Of a DNA stretch of 10,396 nt, positions 1 through 6,536 are shown piece by piece. Position 1 is the stretch's first letter. Each line of letters opens with the position of its first letter. The DNA is from Lachnospiraceae bacterium UBA1753. Lineage in GTDB: Bacteria > Bacillota > Clostridia > Lachnospirales > Lachnospiraceae. The notes under the pieces were generated by a model. The model had not been told where the DNA came from. It did not search any database and saw only the letters and a program-made list of their open reading frames with translations. The position numbers and the translations under genes were made by a program. The stretch covers positions 1 through 10,396 of the forward strand of contig DCHL01000120.1 in the NCBI GenBank assembly GCA_002317595.1, in the 5' to 3' direction.

Positions 1-86
1 ATGCTAGACTTGTAGGGGGAACACTATTTCGAAAAGGGAGATTTTTTATTGGCGAGAGACAGAAAACAGGAGGAGGAAGTTGAGAC
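1..86 (+). other. Upstream region of pepT, with possible 13-codon leader ORF or end of a preceding gene
   Basis: This short stretch cannot be assigned to a gene. Two readings are possible. (1) A TTG at 49 has a purine-rich AAGGGAG (34-40) eight bases upstream and opens a 13-codon ORF whose TGA (88-90) overlaps the pepT ATG as ATGA, the geometry of translational coupling. (2) The frame starting at base 3 is open from the window edge to a TGA at 81-83, so it could be the tail of an upstream operon gene ending three bases before pepT. Neither has recognisable protein similarity. The strong pepT ribosome binding site (run of AGGAGGAGGAAG, about 68-79) lies inside both readings. I see no convincing -35/-10 pair. 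Confidence 0.3.
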
Positions 87-1307
87 ATGAGAAGCTATGA
101 GAGATTGTTAAAATATGTGACGGTACATACTACGAGTGATGAGAATACCGGTACGCACCCGAGCTTTTGCGGGGAGTTTGACCTTGCCAGGATACTGGTT
201 TCGGAGCTTAAGCAGCTTGGACTTGCCGATGCTGTCGCTACAGACAAGTGCTATGTATATGCGCATCTTCCTGCAAGTGATGGCTGCGAGGGAGCGCCAG
301 CAATCGGACTTATTGCCCATCTGGATACCGCACCCGATGCCTGCGGCAAGAAGGTAAGGCCCATCGTACATGAGAATTACGATGGCGGAGACCTGCAGCT
401 TGGTGACAGTCAGCGGATTTTATCTCCCGCCAAGTTTCCATTTTTGAAAAATATGGCAGGCGAGACTCTGATAACAGCTGATGGCACAACTTTGCTTGGC
501 GCTGATGACAAGGCAGGTGTTGCCGAGATAATGACCGTGCTTGAGAAAATCATATGTGAGGATATCCCCCATGGGAAGATATGCGTTGCATTTACTCCTG
601 ATGAAGAGATTGGCGAGGGCGCTGACTTTTTTGATATTGACCTGTTTGGTGCGGATTTTGCTTATACGGTAGACGGTGGTGACGTGGACTGCCTGGAATA
701 CGAGAATTTCAATGCGGCTTCTGCTAAGGTGACTATCGAGGGTGTTTCAGTGCATCCCGGGGAAGCGAAGGATGTGATGATCAACGCTTCAAATGTGGCG
801 ATGGAGTTTTATATGTCTCTTCCAGAAGAGATGCGCCCGGAGCACACAGAGGAAAGAGAGGGATTCTTCCACCTGACAGGAATGTCAGGAAGTGTAGCAG
901 AGGCTCATCTGTCATATATTGTAAGGGATCACGACAAGGAAAAATTCGAGGAGAAGAAGCAGCTTCTGCGTGACGTGACCGCTGCGGTCAACAAAAAGTA
1001 CGGCGCTGAAATCGTAACTATTGATATAGAGGACAGTTATTACAACATGCTGGAGATGATACTTCCGCATATGCATCTCATCGATAATGCGAGACTCGCC
1101 ATCGAGGAGGAGGGATTGACGCCTAAGGTCGTTCCGATAAGAGGTGGCACTGATGGCGCCAGACTGTCGTTCATGGGTCTTCCCTGCCCTAATCTGGGCA
1201 CTGGCGGCTATAACTTCCACGGAGAGTACGAGTGTATCACGGCGGAGCGCATGGACAAGGCTGTAAACATCATACTGAGGATACTGAGGGCGTACAGCAG
1301 GAGATAG
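87..1307 (+). CDS. pepT: Peptidase T (tripeptide aminopeptidase, M20B family)
   Basis: A cytoplasmic di-zinc aminopeptidase that removes the N-terminal residue from tripeptides, completing breakdown of imported peptides. At 406 residues it has the usual family length. Visible M20 motifs in order: the HLDTAPD zinc-binding motif near residue 78, GADDKAG near 138 (bridging Asp), DEEIG near 173 (catalytic and metal Glu), VDGG near 197, HPG near 223 in the lid domain, RGGTDGA near 354, and NFHGEYE near 380 with the last zinc His. This set is diagnostic for peptidase T rather than a generic M20 peptidase. The ATG start is preceded by a very strong AGGAGGA-type site about 8-10 bases upstream. The TAG stop lies two bases before the TTG start of the next gene, so the two are probably co-transcribed. 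No residue appears to be missing. Function is assigned from family knowledge and the motifs. Confidence 0.96.
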   Translation: MRSYERLLKYVTVHTTSDENTGTHPSFCGEFDLARILVSELKQLGLADAVATDKCYVYAHLPASDGCEGAPAIGLIAHLDTAPDACGKKVRPIVHENYDGGDLQLGDSQRILSPAKFPFLKNMAGETLITADGTTLLGADDKAGVAEIMTVLEKIICEDIPHGKICVAFTPDEEIGEGADFFDIDLFGADFAYTVDGGDVDCLEYENFNAASAKVTIEGVSVHPGEAKDVMINASNVAMEFYMSLPEEMRPEHTEEREGFFHLTGMSGSVAEAHLSYIVRDHDKEKFEEKKQLLRDVTAAVNKKYGAEIVTIDIEDSYYNMLEMILPHMHLIDNARLAIEEEGLTPKVVPIRGGTDGARLSFMGLPCPNLGTGGYNFHGEYECITAERMDKAVNIILRILRAYSRR

Positions 1308-1309
1308 AT

Positions 1310-1822
1310 TTGAAGATAGATGACAAGAAGGCACTGGCACTGTTCCTTCCGGGACTTGTGCTGTTTGTGCTTGAGGATGAACTGAAAGAGGCGCTGGAGA
1401 TGGGCAGGATCAAGATTCCAAAGTCCACGGAGGGCATGAAGCATCTTCCGGGAGGCCTTGTGGGCGTGCGCCTTCTGCACAATACGGGTGTTGCAAGGGG
1501 AGCCTTGGGCAGACACCCTGCGCTGGTAAAGCATCTGTCTGTGGGGCTCACAGCGGCAGCAGGCTGTATCTGGGGTGCATTCCTGTCGGATAAGAAGATG
1601 AGCAGGCTCGATGTGGCGCGCAATGCGGGAATGTCGGCGCTCCTTGCGGGTGCGCTGTCGAATACGAAGGATAGAGTGACAAGGGGCTATGTGGTGGACT
1701 ACTTCTCCTTTCTCAAGGGCCCCCAGGAACTCAAGAACCTGGTGTTCAACCTCTCTGACATGGGAATTCTGATCGGTGCAGCAGTAGCTGCAACAGCATT
1801 TTCTATTGATAAGGCAGACTGA
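1310..1822 (+). CDS. lspA: Lipoprotein signal peptidase (signal peptidase II), divergent form, TTG start
   Basis: A membrane aspartyl protease that cleaves signal peptides of prolipoproteins after lipidation. I place the start at TTG 1310, not at an upstream ATG inside pepT (1232), because AGGAG (1299-1303) lies six bases before it and it avoids a long overlap with pepT. The product is then 170 residues, normal for the family. Signatures of LspA are present: an ED..K element near 22-26 after the first hydrophobic segment; HNTG near 57-60; SNTKDR at 117-122; YVVD with Asp130; and FNLSD with Asn147 and Asp150. Asp130 and Asp150 match the catalytic pair. About four hydrophobic segments can be made out. 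It is divergent: the usual Gly before the NxxDR Asn is Ser, and the Ala-Ala-Phe-Gly after the HNTG region is changed to Val-Ala-Arg-Gly. It lies between pepT and a secreted glucosaminidase gene. The last codons and stop are repeated just downstream. Confidence 0.85.
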   Translation: MKIDDKKALALFLPGLVLFVLEDELKEALEMGRIKIPKSTEGMKHLPGGLVGVRLLHNTGVARGALGRHPALVKHLSVGLTAAAGCIWGAFLSDKKMSRLDVARNAGMSALLAGALSNTKDRVTRGYVVDYFSFLKGPQELKNLVFNLSDMGILIGAAVAATAFSIDKAD

Positions 1823-1842
1823 TATTTGATAAGGCAGACTGA
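1806..1842 (+). repeat. 17-bp direct repeat spanning the lspA stop codon
   Basis: The 17 bases at 1806-1822 (TTGATAAGGCAGACTGA), which end lspA with its TGA, recur exactly at 1826-1842, a 20-base offset. The second copy fills almost the whole gap to the next ATG (1846) and contributes an AAGG at 1831-1834, the only Shine-Dalgarno-like run before that start, though its 11-base spacing is long. This looks like a small tandem duplication. Confidence 0.9.
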
Positions 1843-1845
1843 AAT

Positions 1846-4800
1846 ATGAAGAATATTTTTTTCGGGAAAAAATATAGAGCAGCAGCTCTTCTGATGGCGG
1901 CACTTGTATGTGTCCAGGACACTCCTGCATATGGAATGACAGGAGCAGACGCGATAACATTGATGTCTGAAACGAAAACTGCAAAAGCGGTTGCGGCGAA
2001 AGCGTCCACGGCCGAGGCGGCTGCTGAGTTTAACAGACTGTCAGAGGAGATGGCATTTTACGGCCTTATTTTTGACACAGATGGTTATGCCCTAAGGAAG
2101 GGCCCTTCTGTGGGAGAAAGTGGGTGCGACGTGGTTAAATCCGGCGACTGGGCCCATATTACCCAGCCTGAGAGGGATGAAAATGGAGACCTGTGGTTCA
2201 AGGTGGAGGTAAATGGGAGCAAAGGGTATATTCCTGCCAGCAAAGTGGCGGTTGATGACGAGAGGCTCCTTGAGTGGATGGACAGGTTCTGCGGCGCCGG
2301 CGGCGAGACGGGTTCTGTGAGCGCTGACAATGTGCCTACGGTCTCTGAAAATGCGATTTCTGATGCCGACGGAGGCTATAGCGAGAGCGAGGCTTCAGTA
2401 GACGGAGTGGACGACGCGGTATATAACGCTGTGACCTACGATTCAAACGGAGTTGATAAGTTCCCGGGGCTCTATCAGACAAAGCTAAATAAGCTGGCTG
2501 CAGCCCACCCGAACTGGAAGTTTGTGGCTTATGACACTGATGTCAAGTGGTCTGATGCCGTGAAGGCGGAGCGAGGGAAAGATTCAAAAGGTGACTATTA
2601 TAGTCTGATTGAAGGAAGTGCGGACTCAAAGTATGTGGACAAGTCCTCACCTCAGGGCGGTATCTGGTATGTGGCGACCAAGGCTGGCGTGGAATATTAC
2701 ATGGATCCCAGGAACTTCCTGGATGCCACTCATGTATTCATGTTTGAAAATATGACCTACAATTCCTCATATCAGACGGAGGATGCTGTCCAGGATATGT
2801 TCTCCTCCACCTTTATGAAGGGTAATCTCCCCGACAAGTCCAGCCAGACCTATGCTGAGGCCTTTGTAGAGATTGGTGAGGACCTTAAGGCGAGCCCTCT
2901 GCACCTCGGAGCAAGAGTAATACAGGAGCAGGGAAGCAGCGGCTCTGATATGGTATCCGGAACCTGGTCAGGTGAGGATGGCAAATATAAGGGATATTAC
3001 AATTTTTTCAACATAAAGGCAACGGGAACCGGCACTACGGCAATCAAGAACGGACTTGCATATGCAAAGGAGCAGGGCTGGAACACCAGGTATAAGTCAA
3101 TAAAGGGCGGCGCGCGCAGTCTGGCTGAGAATTACATCCAGGCGGGACAGAACACGCTCTATTTCGAGAAATGGGACTTTATCGGTTCTCTCTATACCCA
3201 TCAGTACATGCAGAACATCAGGGCGCCCTATTTTGAGGCTGAGAGGCTTAAGAAGATATATTCAAATACCGGTGTGATGGACAAGGCCTTCGTATTCAGA
3301 ATCCCCGTATTTGACGAGATGCCGGGCAGCATGGGCGGTGTGGACCTGACTCCTGTGACTGGAATTTCCTTTGCGGAGAGCACTGTGGAGATCAAGACCG
3401 GGCAGAGCTTTACGCAGCGGGCGGAATATGAGCCGGTTGCGACAAGCGATGACGTGACCACAATAACCTACACAAGCTCAAAGCCAGCCGTAGCAGCTGT
3501 AACGTCAGAGGGCGATGTGACAGGTGTGTCAGCAGGAAGCGCAACCATAACAGCGAAGTTTACGGGGGAGAGTGGCACATTTACCGCCACCTACACTGTC
3601 AAGGTTTCTGACTGCAGCGTAAAGTATTACGACAATTCAGGGACCCTTAAGAAGACGTTGACCTGTTCAGTTGGTAAGACCTTTGCGGAAGTACCCTACT
3701 CGGCCACTGCAGTGTTTGCAGGAGGTGGCGAGCGCAGCGGCTATGCATTCTCTGGCTGGTACTCATTGCCCGATGGAGAAGGACTGGCGCTGGCTGAGGA
3801 CTACGTTATTACTGACGATATCAGTGCTTATCCCTACTATATAGACCTTTCTAAGGGATTCAGCGTCCGCGAGATAGGCAGTTACTGCTACACGGGCAGT
3901 TTGATTAAGCCTAGGCTCGAGGTTTACGACAAGGACAAGCTTCTCATCCAGGGTAGGGATTATACAGTGGAGTATAAGCGAAACAGAAACGCATCAAAGA
4001 GTTCCCTGGCCTATGCGCTTGTGGCCGGCAAGGGAAACTATAAGGGAACCCAGCGTGTGGAATTCAGGATTACACAGCGTCCATTGACTGATGCGAAGGT
4101 TACAGCCAAGGGACCGATAAATGTATACACTGGAAAAAATATATACGGCAGTCCCGTGGTTAAATACAACGGAACCCTCCTTAAGAAGGGGGAGGATTAC
4201 ACTCTGTCATATCCGAAGAAGTCAGAGACTGGGGCTTACAGGGTGCCGGGAGTGTTCCCGATTACAATTTCAGGCAAGGGAAACTTCACTGGCAGCATCA
4301 CAGTGTATCAGACCATAAGTGAAATGATCAGCCTTAGTAAATGTAAGATAACGGGCGTTAACAACAGAAGTTATACAGGTGAGCCTGTTGCTGTTGCACC
4401 GATGGTGACCTACAAGGGGCAGCGCCTTTACGAGGGTGAGCACTACACAGTGACCTGTCCTTCAGATATGACATCCGCCGGCAAGAAGACGATAACAATA
4501 AAGGGAATTGAGTCAGCAGGATTTTCAGGAAGAAAGAATGTGTCCTTCACAGTAAGGGGAATCGCCATGAAGGGGGCGACAGTTGAAGGTGCGAAGAATC
4601 TTTCATATATTCCTGACGGAAAATTCAGGACCTATACCCAGGAAGGATATGAGGTATTTGACCGATATGGTACTCGTCTGACTGAGGGTGAAGATTACAC
4701 AGTCAGCTACAAAAATAATACAGCTGTTGGAACTGCGTCGATGGTTATCACAGGAATTGGTGAGTATACTGGCAGCGTGACAAAGAAATATAAAATAACA

Positions 4801-5358
4801 GGGTGTCAGTTAACTACAGAGAATGAAAATGCCGATATTAAGGTGCTTCCAGGTGGCGGAGCTACTGATTTTACCTGGTATTACGAGAAGACAGGTTCGC
4901 TCATGCCTGTGAAGGTATATGCCTACGGAATGCTGCTTAGGAGCGGAACAGATTATAAAATAACATACCGTAACAATAAAAAAATAGGTACGGGACAGTA
5001 TACAATCACTGGAAAGGGGCTTTTTGCCGGAAAACTCACTGGAGATTTTGAAATAGTGGAGCAGGAAGTGCCAGAAGGTGAACAACTGATAACCAAGGCG
5101 AAATTTAAGAGTCTTACTGAACATGTATATAATGGTACTGAGATTACTCTTACAGGAAGCGACATAAGCCTCACTCTTCTTGGCGAGGACCTGAAAGAGG
5201 GAGAAGACTATGAATTCATCCCGGGTACATATTGGAACAATATCCAGTCTGGAACGGCCAGTGTGTATGTAAGAGGTATCGGTGAGTACGGCGGCGTTAA
5301 GAAAATTACGTATAAAATAACTCCCTTCGCCATCAAGTGGTGGTGGAAGGGAGTATAA
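1846..5358 (+). CDS. Large secreted cell-wall glucosaminidase with SH3, Big2 and six C-terminal repeats
   Basis: A predicted exported 1170-residue murein hydrolase (endo-beta-N-acetylglucosaminidase, LytG/GH73-like). Residues 1-30 form a signal peptide (basic N-terminus, hydrophobic 11-23, possible cleavage near AYG 28-30). A bacterial SH3-like domain covers about 74-137, then an acidic, Ser-rich linker to about 200. The catalytic region is about 205-490: it opens with the HPNWKF motif, contains DPRNFL near 287, RVIQEQG near 357-363 with likely acid Glu361, and YYNFFNIKA near 384-392. A Big2 Ig-like domain (about 503-587) and a Listeria-Bacteroides-type repeat (about 591-666, with GWYS) follow. 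From about 670 to 1160 there are six imperfect repeats of some 75-85 residues with the pattern 'L..G.DY.V.Y.NN..G...I.G.G.Y.G'. I see no LPXTG, SLH or choline-binding anchor; the protein ends in IKWWWKGV. A TGA at 1840-1842 in the same frame fixes the start. Probable operon with lspA. The enzyme type is firm; the exact cleavage specificity is inferred. Confidence 0.88.
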   Translation: MKNIFFGKKYRAAALLMAALVCVQDTPAYGMTGADAITLMSETKTAKAVAAKASTAEAAAEFNRLSEEMAFYGLIFDTDGYALRKGPSVGESGCDVVKSGDWAHITQPERDENGDLWFKVEVNGSKGYIPASKVAVDDERLLEWMDRFCGAGGETGSVSADNVPTVSENAISDADGGYSESEASVDGVDDAVYNAVTYDSNGVDKFPGLYQTKLNKLAAAHPNWKFVAYDTDVKWSDAVKAERGKDSKGDYYSLIEGSADSKYVDKSSPQGGIWYVATKAGVEYYMDPRNFLDATHVFMFENMTYNSSYQTEDAVQDMFSSTFMKGNLPDKSSQTYAEAFVEIGEDLKASPLHLGARVIQEQGSSGSDMVSGTWSGEDGKYKGYYNFFNIKATGTGTTAIKNGLAYAKEQGWNTRYKSIKGGARSLAENYIQAGQNTLYFEKWDFIGSLYTHQYMQNIRAPYFEAERLKKIYSNTGVMDKAFVFRIPVFDEMPGSMGGVDLTPVTGISFAESTVEIKTGQSFTQRAEYEPVATSDDVTTITYTSSKPAVAAVTSEGDVTGVSAGSATITAKFTGESGTFTATYTVKVSDCSVKYYDNSGTLKKTLTCSVGKTFAEVPYSATAVFAGGGERSGYAFSGWYSLPDGEGLALAEDYVITDDISAYPYYIDLSKGFSVREIGSYCYTGSLIKPRLEVYDKDKLLIQGRDYTVEYKRNRNASKSSLAYALVAGKGNYKGTQRVEFRITQRPLTDAKVTAKGPINVYTGKNIYGSPVVKYNGTLLKKGEDYTLSYPKKSETGAYRVPGVFPITISGKGNFTGSITVYQTISEMISLSKCKITGVNNRSYTGEPVAVAPMVTYKGQRLYEGEHYTVTCPSDMTSAGKKTITIKGIESAGFSGRKNVSFTVRGIAMKGATVEGAKNLSYIPDGKFRTYTQEGYEVFDRYGTRLTEGEDYTVSYKNNTAVGTASMVITGIGEYTGSVTKKYKITGCQLTTENENADIKVLPGGGATDFTWYYEKTGSLMPVKVYAYGMLLRSGTDYKITYRNNKKIGTGQYTITGKGLFAGKLTGDFEIVEQEVPEGEQLITKAKFKSLTEHVYNGTEITLTGSDISLTLLGEDLKEGEDYEFIPGTYWNNIQSGTASVYVRGIGEYGGVKKITYKITPFAIKWWWKGV

Positions 5359-5365
5359 AATATTA

Positions 5366-5423
5366 GTAGCGTAGCTGCGTTATTTTAACGAAAGAATTGC
5401 GTAGCAATTATTGAGTCTTTGAA
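5366..5423 (+). repeat. Two-hairpin dispersed repeat, copy 1
   Basis: A 58-base element starting eight bases after the glucosaminidase stop, matching 10303-10360 without gaps at 48 of 58 positions by my count. Hairpin A is GTAGC/GCTGC with loop GTA (5366-5378, one G-T pair). Hairpin B is AATTGC/GCAATT with loop GTA (5395-5409), enclosed by a short outer stem AAAG (5391-5394) with CTTT (5417-5420). It lies in the gap between two convergent genes and may act as a weak bidirectional terminator or RNA-stabilising structure, but it has no adjacent T-tract on the + strand. The rest of the gap to the next stop (5424-5447) shows nothing further. Confidence 0.75.
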
Positions 5424-5447
5424 CAACCAAACCACAGGTACTAAATT

Positions 5448-6398
5448 CTATTTCTTGTCACTCAGGTTGACAATGATGATTCCAAGTGATACGAGCACCA
5501 GTGCAATAAGCCCGACAGTTGAGAACGCTTCGCCCTTCTCGCCAAGGAACAGTGCTGAGAGAAGCACGCCCATGACTGGATTGATGAAGCCAAGGATTGA
5601 AACGCGGCTGACAGGATTCCATTTAAGGAGAACACCCCAGAGAGTGTATGCTCCTGCTGAGATGAATCCCATGTAAAGCAGGTTAAGTACACAGGAAATT
5701 GAGTAGAATACAAGGCTTCCACCCATTGAGCTTCCAATAATATATAGAATGATGCCGCCGAAGAAGAACTGATATCCGCTGAGAACAATGGGATTCTCAT
5801 CTCTTGAGTAAATCTTGATGCAGCAACCGCTCAGAGCATAGAAGAGGTCTGCAGCAATCATTGCCCCTTCTCCCTGAAGAGTGACAGCTCCTCCCGACAT
5901 CAGTGCTCCGGCTCCGCCGAGAATCATGATTACACCGACGAATCCAATGAGGCAGCCCGCGAACTTTTTAAGATTCATTTTTTCCAGGCGAAAAATGTAT
6001 GCGGCAAACAGGATTGTAATGAAGTTGCCGGAGGCGTTAATTATGGAGCCGCGCACTCCAGTTGTGTGGGCCAGCGCCATGAAGAAAAAATAGTACTGGC
6101 CGACTGTCTGAAACAGGGCGAGTATTCCAATATATGCCCAGGAACCAAGCTTTGGCTTTAATGCCTTTCTGGCGAGAAGGGATCCAAACAGGATTGTCAT
6201 GATTCCTGCTGTAACAAACCTCGCACCTGCGAGCATTAATCGGGAAGCAGTGTCATCAGGACCAATCCTGAACAGCTCGTAGGCTATTTTTATCGCTGGT
6301 GTTGCACTGCCCCACAGGACGCAGCAGAAGACTGCTGTAAGGAATGTGACGGGAAACCAGGCCCAGATGGAGCCGGCTTTTGTTTTGTTTCTTTTCAT
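5448..6398 (-). CDS. EamA/DMT-superfamily permease (drug/metabolite transporter)
   Basis: A predicted polytopic membrane transporter of 316 residues with about ten hydrophobic segments arranged as two EamA halves, typical of the drug/metabolite transporter superfamily. Visible family features are the N-terminal 'LWGS..P..K' element after the first segment, a Gly-rich pair of segments ending the first half with 'NFITILFAAYIF.LEK', and the matching second-half element 'INPVMGVLLSALFLGEK', followed by a last membrane span. The frame is open up to 6518, but I choose the ATG at 6398 because AGGAG (6405-6409 on the - strand) lies six bases upstream and the extra 40 residues do not resemble the family. 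Substrate cannot be deduced: members export amino acids, nucleosides, drugs or other metabolites. It is transcribed towards the glucosaminidase gene and divergently from the M15-amidase gene, and stands alone as a transcription unit. Confidence 0.9.
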   Translation of the reverse strand: MKRNKTKAGSIWAWFPVTFLTAVFCCVLWGSATPAIKIAYELFRIGPDDTASRLMLAGARFVTAGIMTILFGSLLARKALKPKLGSWAYIGILALFQTVGQYYFFFMALAHTTGVRGSIINASGNFITILFAAYIFRLEKMNLKKFAGCLIGFVGVIMILGGAGALMSGGAVTLQGEGAMIAADLFYALSGCCIKIYSRDENPIVLSGYQFFFGGIILYIIGSSMGGSLVFYSISCVLNLLYMGFISAGAYTLWGVLLKWNPVSRVSILGFINPVMGVLLSALFLGEKGEAFSTVGLIALVLVSLGIIIVNLSDKK

Positions 6399-6536
6399 TG
6401 AAGTCTCCTTGAATTGTTCTTTCATAAAGAAGAATAGGCGAAAACAGGGTACTTCGCAAGACGGTATTGGCATTTTTATACAAGATGACATTGTTATTTT
6501 TTTCGATAGAAGACGCACAGCGAAACGTGAAGGTAT
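6399..6536. promoter_or_regulatory. Divergent intergenic region with candidate promoter for the transporter
   Basis: This 138-base gap must hold promoters for two diverging genes. On the - strand I see TTGCGA (6454-6459) and TATTCT (6431-6436) separated by exactly 17 bases; each matches consensus at four of six positions, and transcription would begin about 26 bases before the transporter ATG. On the + strand only weak candidates exist, such as TTGGCA (6467-6472) with TGTTAT (6492-6497) at a poor 19-base spacing. The ribosome binding site of the + gene is also weak: GTGAAGG ends three bases before its ATG. No operator palindrome stands out. Confidence 0.4.

Noticed and set aside
1232..1309. 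ATG start of lspA inside pepT
   Set aside because: It would overlap pepT by 76 bases, lacks a ribosome binding site, and adds a hydrophilic His/Gly-rich stretch before the first membrane segment. The TTG at 1310 has a well-placed AGGAG.
1208..1984. 258-residue open frame on the - strand opposite pepT, lspA and the glucosaminidase start
   Set aside because: It lies opposite genes with clear family motifs, has a Cys/His/Arg-rich composition with no recognisable domain, and has no good ribosome binding site. It is an antisense shadow.
5366..5423. CRISPR or attachment-site interpretation of the two-hairpin repeat
   Set aside because: Only two copies, 5 kb apart, with no spacer array, no cas genes, no integrase, and ordinary genes between them.
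6399..6518. Longer start for the transporter (40 extra residues)
   Set aside because: The AGGAG site six bases before the ATG at 6398 lies within that extension, the extra residues do not look like the family, and the likely promoter would fall inside it.
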